Assembly: GCA_037447655.1 (NCBI GenBank)
Contig: JBBHKE010000213.1
Location: 31,252 to 95,251 of the forward strand
From: Zygnema cylindricum
Lineage: Eukaryota > Streptophyta > Zygnematophyceae > Zygnematales > Zygnemataceae
Direction: 5' to 3'
DNA: 64,000 bases
This document shows, in pieces, positions 29,129-41,883 of the stretch; position 1 is the first letter of the stretch; each line of letters opens with the position of its first letter. Below the pieces are notes generated by a model that saw only the letters and a program-made list of their open reading frames with translations, made no database searches and had not been told where the DNA came from. Both the position numbers and the translations under genes were made by a program.

Positions 29129-32100
29129 CACACTCACACACAACCGAAAGAAAAAAAAGGGTTCCGTCCCACTACCATTTCCACCATCTATTTCCCATGG
29201 TTTTGTTTCCTCCTTCCCAATTCCCCGTTCCTCTCCCTCTATCACGTCCCATGCTTCTCCCTCTCATTCAATAACCATGTCCGCCCATGCACCCTCGCCT
29301 CTTCTCCCTCGTTCACCTCCTCCACCTAAACCTTGCACACAAGCCTCAACACGGATAGAATGTATCGGGTGTCATAACCATTTCGTGACCGGTGCCGGTA
29401 TTGCCCGACATACAAAGAGTTGTCAACAATATTTGGCCTTGAGTGACCCTTCCTCTAGTACCATTTGTTTCACAACACTCCTGTCCGGACCTACGAGCGA
29501 AGATTGGGCATTTGTACGCGATTTAGACGTTCTCGCAGCTTATGATTTGGGGGCCCCTCGTCCGCGGTTATACACGCGATTACGATGGCTGTGCGGATTG
29601 TCGTACAAGACACCCTCCACCTTCCTTTGTCCCGTATTTAATCGGATCCAGCGGATGTTGGATCTTGGCACCTCCTTTTCATGTACTAACTTTGGGTTGT
29701 AGTCTTACCTGGCCGTGGCGGTGGTTGCAAGGCCCGAGAAACTATGGCTCGATGTCGATGATTCCTTCGAGGCGATTGGCGAGCCCTTCATGGCGAGCAC
29801 GAGGATCGAGTTGCGAGTGCTTTTTTCACACCACGTCGTACATCTCGGACTTCAGATGTGTCATCCTCTTATCGTCGTGCGATACATTTGGGCCGAGTTG
29901 GTGAGCTCTCTCGAGCTGTTCGAGCACTCCAGCCATTTAATCTTGCTCCTCAGTCTGCTGCGACATTTGAGATTCTCCGAGCTCTTCATCCGCCAGCTCC
30001 TTCCCCTCAGTCCCCCTGTATTCACACCTTCGAGCAGACAAAATGTTTTCTTTTGGATCGAGACTGTTTAATTAAAGCCCTTACGACTTCTCCACATCTT
30101 TCAACTAGGGGTCTTTCAGGCACTGTTTATGAGTTATTTCGCGACGTTTTGCCTTCGGAATTTGGTGCTCGGGGCTTTGATATGTTTTTTCGAGTATGTT
30201 CTCTTATTGCGGCTGGCATTGTTTCTTCTCGTATTTGCGATCTCCTCATAGCGTCCCGCCTCGTAGCTGTTACCAAACCGAATGGGGGAATCCATCCTAA
30301 AGCAAGTGGGTAGGGTATTGTACCAATTGGTGGCCCGTGCGATCTGCATCCAGCTCTAGCCCGCTTTTCATGATTATTTCTCTCCTCATCAGTTCGGAAT
30401 GGCAACCCCGGGGGGTTGTGAGGCCATGGTCCACGGGATCCGCGCTTTGTTAGATGCCCATCCAGATTGGTAAGTCCTCCAGGTGGATGTTTCTAATGCC
30501 TTTAATATAGTGGATCGGAATGCTATTTTTTCTAAGCTTATGGCTGCACCTTCCCCGATTGTCCAGATATTTCCTTTTGTGAGAGCCTTTTATTCTCTGA
30601 GCAGTAGCGTCTCTTTCTCCACGGATGATGATTTGGTCCCACTTTCCTCCATGACTGGCACTCGTCAGGGCGATCCTCTTGGGGGTTTTTTGTTTGCCCT
30701 TGCCCATTACCGTGCTCTCCAAGCTTCCGCTGCTGCTTATCCTTCTTGCCTCTTCCCTTCAGTTGCGGATGACACACACATTATTGGTCTTTCAGACTAA
30801 GTTATACCGACCCATCACTTTTTCAAGGCTCGTTGGCCGAACTCAATCTTTCGGTCCAGCCAGTGTGTTGTTTGGTCCCCACGTCTTATTCCTCCTCCTT
30901 TCACTCCCCCTCTTGGTTTTCAGACCCCTCCTCCTTCTGAAGGCATTCGTGTGTTGGGTTGCCCGCTTGGTTCTGATCCATACATCACGAAATTCCTCGA
31001 TTCCGCTCTTCAGACAGATTTGTCACATGTGGACGACCTTCCTCACCTTTCTGATCTCTAAGTGGCCTTTACTTTTTTGACACGATGTTTCCTTCACCGG
31101 CCCTCCTACCTTACTTGCACTTCCCCTCCCACCCCATCCTTTGTGTCCTCACTTTCTGCTTTCGACGATCGTCTTATGGATGTCCTCCACAGTTTGTTGG
31201 GCCGTGGAGCTTTTGATCGCGAGTCTGGGCTTGCGGCACGCATTCAAGCCTCTCTTCCTATCTCGGCTGGCGGTTTGTGTTACTCTCGACGGCGCGTGGT
31301 TCTCCCGCCGCCTATTTGGGAAGTTGGTGCCTTATTGCTTCCACTATAGTCTCTCGTTTTCTGGCTGGGGACACTCCTATTCTTGCGGTCGTGGTTCCCC
31401 GTGTTTCAGATGGTGAGCTCGCCTTCTAATGGTCCCTTTTGGATGCATCACGTTCTCTTAATCCGGCTATTATCGAGGACATGCCGATTTTTTCCACTCT
31501 TGTTACGACATCAGTTGCGCGTGTTCAGGAATCCATTTCTGATCGGGTTGTCGCCACTATTAAATCCGAGCTTCTCGAGGCGCTTCATTCTGATTCTTCG
31601 CGTGCACGCTTCCTGTCTTGTGGTGGACTTGGCTTTGGAGCTTGGCTATTGGCTGTCCCTATTTTATCTACTCTTCGTTTCACTCCGGCTCAGTTCACGA
31701 CGGCCCTTAGGTTCCGCCTTGGCCTCCCTCACCCACCTTTGCTTGGCTCACTCGTTTGCTCCTGTGGCCATGTTCTCGAGCCCGACGGGGTCCATTTGCT
31801 TCGTTGCTCCCATGGGGGTGATTTGATTCGGGCGCACGACACGATTCGAGACACCATAGCTACTATCGCTTCTGAGGGGGGATTTTCTATTCGTCGGGAG
31901 GTCTCTCACATTATTCCTTCGCGTCAGATTGACCTTGTATTACTTGATGGTGCGCCTCGTACATTTGGTGATATTGTTTTGGCGAACCCTACCTCAACTA
32001 CAGTCGTCACCCAAGCGGCTCGGCATGTGGGAGTGGCCGCCCGTGACGCGGCTAAAAGGAAGGAGCGTGATTATGCCTGTCGCGACGCTATGGATGGCTT

Positions 32101-32615
32101 CATTCCGATGGCGGTCGAGATATTTGGTTGTGTGGGTGTGGCTTTGGACGAGTTTTTCCGTACTTGTGGTCGGCGCTCGTTCGAGAGGCGCGGACCTGGG
32201 AGCCCTTCTGTTTCAGTCCTTACTTCCTTTTTTCGTGAACGTTTTTCCGTGGCTCTACAACGGGTGTTGGCTTCTATATTACTTTGATCGTCTATTGCCG
32301 TTATGGATCGACGGCGTGTTCTGGAACTTCCTCCTCGTGCTCCTCCGTGATTCGGGGACTTACGTGGTTGCTTTCCGTAGATTTTTAGTTATGTTGGTGT
32401 TAGTTTTTTCCTTTGATGTTTTGTTTGCGGGGTTTTGCTTTTTAGGGTGTTTTTGATTTCCCTGCCATTCTTTCATATTTTTGTCGGTTTTGCCTTGATT
32501 TTCCTCTTTGTTTATTCCGTAGTCATGTGGTTTTTTCAGTTTTAGCAATGCTACTTCCTTTTGTTCCTATGGACTCAGATGGTTTACCATCGCGCTTTTT
32601 AATAAAGTCGGCCCC
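28951..32615 (+). mobile_element. Non-LTR retrotransposon, near full-length but inactivated
   Basis: Single-ORF element with the order zinc finger, reverse transcriptase, CCHC knuckle, restriction-like endonuclease. The likely ORF start is MSAHAPSPLL at 29278. A finger IECIGCHNHF...HTKSCQQ lies at about 29359-29430. The RT core is at 30480-30790 (VDVSNAFN, GTRQGDPLGG, VADDTHIIG). The knuckle is CSCGHVLEPDGVHLLRC at about 31760. An endonuclease-like RQIDLVLLDG...GDIVLANP follows at about 31925-31990. It is broken by several frameshifts (for example near 29700 and 31380) and stops (near 30311, 30358, 30471, 30798). The 3' UTR ends with AATAAA at 32601. Layout resembles R2-type elements; no apurinic endonuclease domain is seen. 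Confidence 0.88.
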
Positions 32616-34505
32616 ATGTAGAGTGGTCAGCATCGATTAGTTTGTGTAAGGCTTCACCCATTTTTTTTGGGAATGTTGTAGTCTTTACATGCATAATTGT
32701 GCTTTTTTTTACTTTCCCTTTGTTCCGAGATGATTTTTCCATCAAGAGTTTGCAATAAAGTTGGTATTGTTGGTGTCATATCTAACCTAGGCCATGAAAG
32801 ATGAGCCACTATCACAGTTAAGTAACACACTTTAAATTTTAATTTTCTCTCTGAACCCAAAACAGCATTAGCAGTACAAATATTTTTTTGTTAGCGTTAA
32901 TTCTTTTCACAATTTGCAATTTTCCACATCATCTAGACCAGAAACAGGATCACCAGTACAACAACGCTAATCGTTATCAGTGTTTGTGTTTTTTTCCCCA
33001 CTTTCATCATCTTTTCTACGTGCACACTTCTCTATTGGAAGGCAAGATGCTCATCGCCCTATAAGCAATGTCCGGTTGACGATCCGGCAAGTATGCATAG
33101 AGAAATGATGTTTTCAGTGTCGAAAAAAAGTAACACTAATAACGATGAGCGGTGTAACACAGTCATATAATTAGTTCTTATCGCTAAAGACAGTTCATGG
33201 TTCACATTCATCTAGTTCCAATGATTTGCATGTACTCTAGCAATGACATGTCCATCAGTAGTTGCCCAAAACAATCATACCTTCATCTTGTAATGACATC
33301 TAAAGTAAGATCTCCAAAAATGTTTACTAAAAAAAAAAGCATTTGAAACAACCAAAATAGACAGGACCTTAAAATTCCCATGCTTCGATAAAACTAAAAA
33401 AATTGTGCTTAAGAAATTCGTTGTCCTTCCTAAAAAGAGTGACAGAAATAAAAATTGTAAATGGACACAGCTGATAATGATCCAAAGTAAAAAATAAAAA
33501 AAGGAAAATAGCCCTACATACGAGAAAAAAAATATTGAGTATCAGACACCAGAAAAAACAGCAAACAAAAAACAAACTTTCAGGTGGATTACATCATGAA
33601 AGAGCAACCACTCATCTCGGAGTGACCAACTCACCTTCTTACACCCAGCCTCTCCCTCGCCCTCTCCCTCTAACCCCTCCTTCGATGCTTTTACTCCGTA
33701 ATATCACCACCAAAAAACACCTCTCAAAATCAGATTCGCTCGTAGAAAATCAGATTCTCATTCTCTCATAGAAAGACATGATTCTTTCTCTCAAAAAAAA
33801 ATGATTCTCCCTCAAAAAAATATGATTCCTGTTCCCTCAAAAAAAGAAATTGATTCTCATTCTCTCAAATCGACTACCGGAATCTGATTAGAAAAATTCA
33901 ATGTCACAGCACCCAAGGTGCTTCACACCTTAGAAAAATATGAGAAATACAGAAAATAAATCATAACCCTCTAAACAAATCCCTCCCTCCCAATCCCATC
34001 TCTACCACGGTTAGATTTTCCTGGGTTTCCAATAAAAAATCTGAAATAAACTACCCCTGTTCCTCCCTCGCATTAGGACGAATGACTCCAACTATACATA
34101 ACATTTTTGGCATCCAATCTTAAAATTGCAACCCTAATACAACCCTAATTTTGCAACCAAAGCTAATTTCGATCCCAACCCTAATTTTGCACAGAACCCT
34201 AATTTTTAAGAACTGACTAATCCCCAACCTTCAAAACATTTCCAAAGAAATGATTTCCCGCCTCACGTTCCTCAAACCCAAAAAAAACTGTTTTTGTTGA
34301 AGGCCTGTGTCCCCAGAAGCACAGAATTACGGAACTACGGAATCACGGAATTGCCTCGCATGATAACATGTTAAGCAAAACAACGTCGAGTAAAGATTCT
34401 CGAAAATAAGACGGCAGACAAAGTAAAGGTTCTCTCTCATCCCAGACACAGGGTATCGAGGTTTGAGGAAGGATAATAATGGCATTTTTCATCAAAACAG
34501 TTCCT
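32616..34505. other. Intergenic, one MITE, otherwise nothing
   Basis: Apart from the element at 32957-33155 there is A-rich DNA, with runs of TGATTCTC and CTCAAAAAAA units (33740-33870) and scattered CCCTAAT words (34125-34205). No exon is supported. Confidence 0.4.
32957..33155. mobile_element. Diverged CACCG-family MITE
   Basis: Left end GTACAACAACGCTAATCGTTATCAGTG-like (partly rearranged) and right end CACTAATAACGATGAGCGGTG plus TA. About 200 bp. Confidence 0.6.
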
Positions 34506-37500
34506 TTAAAATAGTTCCTCGGAATTGAATTTATTCCATGCCTCCTGCAAAGCATCAAAAGAAAAATGGTAAAGAACATAACACACTGACAGGACACTAG
34601 AGCTGGGGAGAGGGAGAGAGTGGAAGAGGCTGGGAGGGAGAGAGTGAAAAAACTTATTTTTATTCATTCATATAATTTACCATTACACTTATATTATCAG
34701 TATTATTATAAATGTTTTTTTTGTTTGTTTTTCCGGTTTGGGAAACTGCCCTCGGTGATGTTCAAACCATATTCAAAATCAAGCTTCTTGTTGACCTACA
34801 CCGTAATCGCTGTTAGCGGGTAAGAAATAACTCATACAAGGACTGTTTTAACGTTGACGTTGATTTTATTTCCTGTCAAAAGGACGTAGACGATTGAGAA
34901 CCGCGAAAGGAATTAGCATTAAAAAAGAAACAATTAGTAGCAGTAACGCTATTTTGTGTTTCAAATGGCAAAAAAAACCGGGACAGCATTAGTGAGATAA
35001 ACACTGATAGCGATTCACGGTGTAGTTACCAAAAAATAATATTATAAGGCAATCTCCAAAGCCATTCTGATAATACAAGTTCCCAGCCTACGCAATTCCA
35101 TTTGATTTTTAACAGTAAACTGCCATTATATCAACTGCCATAAAACTGTATAGCCAACTGCCATATAATTTACGCCATAAAACGAACCGCTTTAAGATTT
35201 ACGGATTTAAAATTAACTGCTATAAAATTAACTGCAAAAAAAAATTGGAGACGAAAGAAAGAATTACACAAGCCATGCCTTCAGAACCATGTTGTGTTTT
35301 CACTGATACATCCAAAAGCGTAAAAAAAAAATCTTGGACTTTTAATTGTTTAAACCTTCGTGAAATCTATTGATCGAGTTTTAGCCCACCATTTTTCCTC
35401 GTAAAATATTGCATGGGTTACGCATGGATGTACCATACTTGCTGAAATAATTTGTTTGATTTTTTTTTTTTTTTTTTTTTTGTTGTTGTTTCTATTTTTT
35501 TTTCACACATGACATCATTTTAATACTATGGCAAGGTCCATGACGAGATGCGATGGCAGCCTGAAGGAAGGTCTAAGTTGTCACAAAATGTCACAGAACA
35601 CATTTTCAGAATTTTTTATTTGCCATGTTAGAGGAGTAATTAAGTACAGATGTACTTGTCAGGATAGACCTTGCAATACACATGCACATTTCTGTACATA
35701 GGAATATACGAAAGTTTAAACTGGAGGGCAATTTTAACTGCCCTGTTCTTAGAAAGGTTCAAACTGCAGTTTAAAATAGGTAAAAACGATTAATGTTTTT
35801 TGGTCTAAAAACTCTTGGTCACAACACTAGAATGTCAAAAAAAAAATCCTAGCAATGTATTCCTTCAAAATTAACACCGAAAAATAGTTGGAGTTGAAAG
35901 AAAGAATTATACAAACCGTACCTTCAGAAGGTCAAAAATTTTCTCAGCAATGTATTTCTGTTGTACTGTCGCTCCCTTCTGTTGAACCTTATCAGGATGA
36001 ACACAAAGTGTCGCCTTTCGGTACGCTTTCTTAACCGAACTGCCACTGTATTTTTTTTTGTAATGAAAATAAGAAGAGAATACAAACATTATCTTGTCAA
36101 AATTTCAAAAATCTCCGAAGTTCTCCAGAAATGAAAGGCAAAGCAGGCTTGAGAATGTGAACGAGAATTGGAGCTTTCCCCATTGTTCCTCGACATGTAT
36201 AACAAGCACTCTAAATGCCAAACAAAAATGACTACATAATCCACTATGCCAACTATGGATGAAAAATAGTTTCTCCAAATCATTCGCGTTTTTTAAAAAA
36301 TGGCTTATGTAAGCAGTTATTGTGCTACATTTGTAAAGGCTTGAAGTTTATTGTGGTTGCCACTGATTTATGTGAAGGCCAGAAACTTTTCCACCCTAAA
36401 AAATGATCCACAATAATTTCAGAATGTGGAGTAGGGGCAGTTAAACGCCCAGTTCTATGAAAAAAGAGGGAACATAATGCAAATATGAGTAGAGGGACTA
36501 AAATAAGAGCTCAGTAACTAAAATAAGAATCCAAGGAACTAAAACATGAGTTCAGGAACCAAAATAAGCGTCCAGGAACTAAAATATGATGCCAATAATT
36601 CATCTGATTAGAGGTTGAAGTCGTATAGAACGTTTGATACATAAAACCATAAAAAGAATAGCATAGAAACAGAGGGCATCATCATCATACAAAAACATGG
36701 CACATTGTTGGCTATAGCAGGAGTAAGCAAGAGTAACTCGAGGCTTGTTAAACATAAAACTCAAAAAGGAAATTGGTCAGTTTGAGAATAATAATTCAGT
36801 CTAAGTAACCTATACCAGGACTTGCAATATATTAGAACTGTTGAAACCTATCATCTTCTATGAAAAAAAAGGAAGGCTGGCTTGCTGTACTTTATTATGT
36901 TTACTGTTCTTAAAACCATAGTTTCTTTGAACTACCCTTTTAGGTGTAAGGGATGGTCAAACCTGATAAGGTCGGTGAGAGACATTGGCTCCCAGTTGCA
37001 TTCTGGCCAGAGGACCTGAAGATGGAAATGAAAAAACAAGAAGTTAAATGAGAAAACTAAAGTTCAATTTCACTGAAAACTACACTGCCCGTTGCCAATA
37101 GCGTTAATAACTTTCATTTGGGAGAGGTTTTTTCTGACCAAAAATCATAAACTAGTGTTAACAAACACTGCTGAAGGGAGTGGACTACAACTTGCCACAT
37201 CACCCTTCACTATATTAGTATTATAGATACTATTTTCACTTGATACTGATGACTTTAACTAGCATGTTTATTCTTAATGATTTTGACAATAAAAAAAATC
37301 CACTTCTTAATCCTACAATAAAAAAAAAAACATAGAAGCGATCAAACAATTGCATAAACTTGAGGTTCATCAACACCTATTTCCTTGAACGAGACCACTT
37401 TTATAACAAGACTTACAAATGCACAAACCACATAATTGGAGTAGGAAAGAACAGTTGACTCTTGATTTTCCCTCCTTGCTCCCTGCCTCTCTTCTTCTCT

Positions 37501-39395
37501 CTCCCTCACTCTCTCCCCTTTGCTCTTCCCACAACTTCGCCGTGTTTCTCTCTCTCTCTCTCCACTACCCCTCCCACCTATCTCTCTGTCGCTTTCTGTC
37601 GCTATCCCTCTCTCCGTTCCTCTTTGCCCCTTCCTCTCTCTCTCTCCCCCTCTCCCTGTCTTTCTCGTGCTTCCCTCTCTCTCCCTTGTCTCCCGGTCTC
37701 TCCCAGACTCTCCCTGTATCGCTCTCCCCTTTTATTTCTCTGTGTCGTTCCCCCACTCTCTCTCCCCTTTTTATTCGTACATGTATGCGTACTGTAAGTG
37801 TTTCTAATTGATAACATAAATCATGGTTCCTACTTGAAAGCAAAGGCGTGTCTACATAGCAGCTATCGCAAGGAATAAAAAATGCTTCAAATAAATATGG
37901 ACATGTTTTCCATCCATAAATTTAAAAACAGTAGAGATGTAGCACAGAGACATATTTCAGCATATGGAGTAGTACAACTAAAGGAATTCATAAATATAAA
38001 AAGCCTCAAATAAATTAAGACGAGTTTTCCTGCAACAAAATGGAAACTAAGGAACTCTTGAGATATAGCTTAGAGAAATATATGGCATATAGCATATTAA
38101 AATTCCGCTAGAAAACAAAAAACTGCATTAAGGCCTTGATTATACATCTGTCGAAAATACTGCCCAAACAAGGATGTCAAACAATAAGAAGTTTATAACG
38201 TAATTGTAGGAGAGGAAGGAAACAAAATTCTTACAAATTAACCAGTCGACGAAACAAACTTAGCCTTCATTATACACCTGCCTAAGATGCTGCCCAAACA
38301 AAGCTGTGGAATCATGGGAAGTTTATAATGTATTCCTGAGAGCGAAAGAAAACAAAATACTCACAAACTGAAGAGTTGACAAAAGAGCACGAAGATTTCC
38401 TTGTTTGCCAGCTGCCCATTTTTTTATTTCAGCATCCAAAAGATCTCCAGCGCGCTGTACCCAAAGAAGTCTCAAAAAAATGAGGTCTCAACTAAGGTAA
38501 ATCTTACAAAGACCAACATCTGACCAAAAAAGAAAGGTAAATGATTAGTATAAAGATCTCAGTGACACTGGACACAGCACCCAGTACGGTTTATAAACTG
38601 AATTGGATTGAACTGAACCAGTGCTTGGGCAGGTAAAAGTAAAATTTTGGCGATAACTATTTAGACCATTTACAAATGTGCATTTTTTTATCAGCTTTCT
38701 CCGAGTAAGATAGAGACAAACCTGATTTGAATCCTACTCCTTAGAGAGGGATTATAACAATACGGATACAATCGGATCATCACATCATACACTGGGGTAA
38801 CCAAAATATGAAAGAATGGTACAACATAACAAGCTTCAGTTAACCAGATAGTGACTTTCGGACCATATATTAATTTACAGCTTAAAGGTTGACACGGCCC
38901 TCTTTCACTCAACACAGTATTTATGTCGAATACAAAAATAACATGTTTAGGAGAGTTTGGTTAAGAAACTTTCTTGATGGTTTGCGAACATGTGATTTTC
39001 ACCTCATACACACATGGGGATAAATGTCATTTCTGCGTCAGCCCTTAAAAACCCAAAAAAAAACCCTAACGAACCCAAGCTATTGGTCCCCGAAAAGATG
39101 TCACCTTAAAGCTGAGGCATATAGACTCATAGAATTTGCAAGTAAAAATGGCATTTGTGACCATCACTCTATGCAAATGCAGAAAAAACACCATGACGAC
39201 AAAGAAAATTTTCTTAGAGATCTCCTTTCACGGTGTTAAAATGGCAACATGCTAGTTATAAAAAAAAAGGAAAACAACACATCAATTTAAAAATCAAGTT
39301 TAATACCTCCTGGTTTGATGTACACTTACATCACGCTCGGCTTGTTCACGAACCACTTCGGCGTCTCGCCTGTTTTTCTCCCGGAGAGCTTCGGC
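34506..39395 (-). CDS. Auxilin-related J-domain protein, C-terminal half
   Basis: Clathrin-uncoating cofactor that recruits Hsp70 to coated vesicles through its J-domain. Exons (minus strand, all phases fit): 39330-39395 ([11 protein letters not shown]...), 38365-38454 ([20 protein letters not shown]), 36963-37015 ([17 protein letters not shown]), 35922-36045 ([23 protein letters not shown] is the Hsp70-stimulating motif) and 34506-34544 ([12 protein letters not shown], stop TAA). The order and the ending match plant auxilin-related proteins 1/2. The long N-terminal region, including the coiled-coil and Arg-rich exon normally just upstream, is not found. The next exons upstream on this strand belong to CDC73. 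The introns contain a MITE and several local duplications across splice donors. Confidence 0.92.
34797..35024. mobile_element. TA-flanked MITE in the last auxilin intron
   Basis: Termini TACACCGTAATCGCTGTTAG and CTGATAGCGATTCACGGTG plus TA, 228 bp. It lies between auxilin exons 35922-36045 and 34506-34544. Confidence 0.75.
35225..35290 (-). repeat. Decayed copy of the auxilin J-exon donor region
   Basis: Similar over about 65 bp to 35867-35932, which spans the 3' end of the J-domain exon and its donor. Shared blocks are GAAAGAAAGAATTA and CCTTCAGAA. In this copy the donor GTACGG has become GCATGG. Confidence 0.75.
37470..37795. repeat. CT-rich tract in an auxilin intron
   Basis: Imperfect CTCTCTCCC repeats over about 320 bp on the plus strand, which is GA-rich on the transcribed sense strand. 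Open frames in all three plus frames are artefacts. Confidence 0.9.
38132..38396 (-). repeat. Tandem duplication of about 130 bp over an auxilin splice donor
   Basis: 38132-38262 and 38263-38396 align along their length (shared CTGCCCAAACAA, AGAAGTTTATAA/GGAAGTTTATAA, ACAAAAT). The second copy contains the true exon end (38365) and GTGAGT donor. The first has the matching donor as GTAAGA but a decayed exon part. Another diverged pair lies just before it (about 37866-38100). Confidence 0.78.
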
Positions 39396-41883
39396 CTGCA
39401 AATAACCGCCAACATTTGAAGGTAACCGAATTTAGCGACAAAGATATAGCTGTAACATGTAGTAATGACACACACATCAACAGACATAAATAGAGATAGG
39501 CAGAATCTGTCTTCGCCTTAGATTCATTTCTATTTCAGACTTATGTACCCTATTTACGCATTTTCATATGCAACCGTACGCCAATGTACAGGCTGCATTA
39601 ACTTCAAAAACCAACAGGACAACCTGTCATTGTTCATACACTGAGTTTACAATACAGAGAGCGTCAAGATTTTTTGAAGTATTCTGTCGATGTCGACGAA
39701 GATAAGAATCTAACTGCTATAGATTCGTACATGTGATGGCGTCGGGACCATATTTGCAGATTGTGTTTCATCAATATCTAACGGCTCTGGTATTCTTCAA
39801 GTGTTCACGATATTTTGAGAAAAATCCAAAATGCTGTTTCCAAGAATCTTGATGTTTTGTTCTTTTGTGCTCTATACCGTTGAGGCTACGTGCAAACACC
39901 GGCAATTTTCAACGTCGGGTTTTACGCCTCCTGAACTTTGGCGTACAGTACAAAACTACATATGTAGGGTACATAAGGCTGAAATAGAACGAATATAAGG
40001 CGGAAATAGCTCACGTCTATATACATCTATATACATATGTATATGTGTGTATGTGTGTGTGTGAGGTGAAGTTTAGATCAGGAACTAGCATAATGGAAAG
40101 GCACGAGAAAATATAGTAAACATTTGAAGGTAACTGAATGAATGACTACGGACATACTTCCTTGCGCGAAATTTAAACAAACAATTAACATAATGCATAG
40201 ACACAAAACAATGTACAAAACAAGTACCGGAAACAGAAAACCAGTCAAACAAAAACCAGGCAAAGAAGTAAGCTTTAACTTTCTCCTATTCACCACTTTC
40301 CATAGAAAGAAAAGTGAGATTCTTGAGAAGAATCTCAAGAATTCTTGAGATTTTCCTTCATTTCCAGAACAAACTTAAAGCATCAAAAGGACATTCTAAG
40401 AACACTAAAAAAAGTATCACCCTATGGCTGGCCAACCTCTAACCAAAAACTTCGAGACGATATTTCAAAATGTACCTCACAGAAAAAGAATGCCTAGGAA
40501 TTGCTTTTTTGAGAGTATGTTTTCCTGAAGGGTTTCCTTCTTAAAACATTCAACTCAGGATAGGCAACTACCCTCTCTTTAAGAACTCAAAATTTGCTCT
40601 GTCAATTTATTAAACCAAATCAAAAAAAAAAAAAAACTAAAACAAAGGCAGGTGTGATTGACTTCTTTGTCGAACAAAAAGGGCCACTAAGACCAAGTGC
40701 AACACCGGACCACCAAGGTACTATGTCCACTTTTAAGAATACAGAAGCTATACTGTGGATTTCACAAAAAAAAATGGGTAGAGGCTATTCTGGCTTTTGC
40801 TAAAACTATCGACAAGATACTGCCAGTATTCGAAACCACCAGGCTCTCAACTAGGGGCGAGGCGGAGGGGAAGGGGAGGGGGAGTAGGAGGGAAGCGGAG
40901 GGCGAGGGCGAGGGAGAGGGAGGGGGAGAGGAAGAGAGGGAAAGGGAGAGAGGGAGAGAAGGAGAGCGGGAGAGAGAGAGAGAAAGAGAGAGACGGACGA
41001 CTGAGAGCGACATTTTTTTTTACTCTTTTTTTAGTTTTGTTGTCAAAGTTTCAAGAGCTTTTTAAAGGTCTCAAGATTTTTTGAAGGTTCAAAGGTTTTT
41101 TGAAGTTTCAAGAGTTTGGATGCGTTATTACTATACTTTTAGGATGTTGAGAAGGGTTAGGTTGTTGGAATGACTTTTTTGGGACTACTGAGGAAGGCAA
41201 TCTGGAAAATTTCAAAAATGATAATTCAATTCTTATTAAAATTTCGAGGTGAGTTTACCTCTAAACCCTACAAAAACCCAATATTGACAACAGGTTTTTA
41301 TATGAAGAAGGGTAAAAAAATAAATTTTAAATGTGATACTTCAATTCTTAGACACGCAACAAGGATTCTCATTAACTTTCAGAGTTAGGTTTTAATCTTT
41401 TTTTAATATACATAATATAAAGTGTTTAATATATAATATATAATAATATATATATATATATATATATATACATATGCATACAGTCTCTTTTCTTTTTGAA
41501 GGTTTTTTATGACAAACCATTTAATACATGGTCTGGACAAAAATGCAATATAGACCACATTATTTTAATTTAAAAACATAAGTAAAAGGTTTAAACTCCA
41601 GTTACAAATTCGTTTTCACATCTCTTTTCATTCCATCGTTTCTTTTATTCCAACTAAATTTACGTTAAAGAAAAAAAGCCACGAGAAGGAAAACCCATCA
41701 GTTCTTGTAATCCACACTAATTGAAGCTTTTTGAAAATTCAAGGTTTCACTGTAAAATATGCGTTTCTCAAAAAAAATTGTGTAAGAGACAGCTCCTAAC
41801 AAAATAATATACAGTACGAAAATAAAAATAGAAATACAAATAGAAATAGACATAAAAAAAAAGGAAACAAAAAAATAAAGTAC
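39396..41883. other. Gap between auxilin and CDC73 exons, no exon found
   Basis: Contains AT-rich DNA, a GA-rich tract (40850-41000) and TA repeats (41437-41470). Neither the missing auxilin N-terminus nor the CDC73 C-terminal domain could be found on the minus strand. Confidence 0.5.
40850..41000. repeat. GGGAGA purine tract
   Basis: Nearly pure GAGGGA and GAGAGA units. It gives open frames in several phases that are not genes. Confidence 0.92.

Noticed and set aside
33369-33400. EAWEF stop as the last auxilin exon
   Set aside because: No acceptor precedes it; 34506-34544 ([12 protein letters not shown]) has a perfect CAG acceptor and fits the family.
40078-40338. 86-residue hydrophobic minus frame as a missing CDC73 or auxilin exon
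   Set aside because: Composition is membrane-like and does not match either protein; no splice sites fit.
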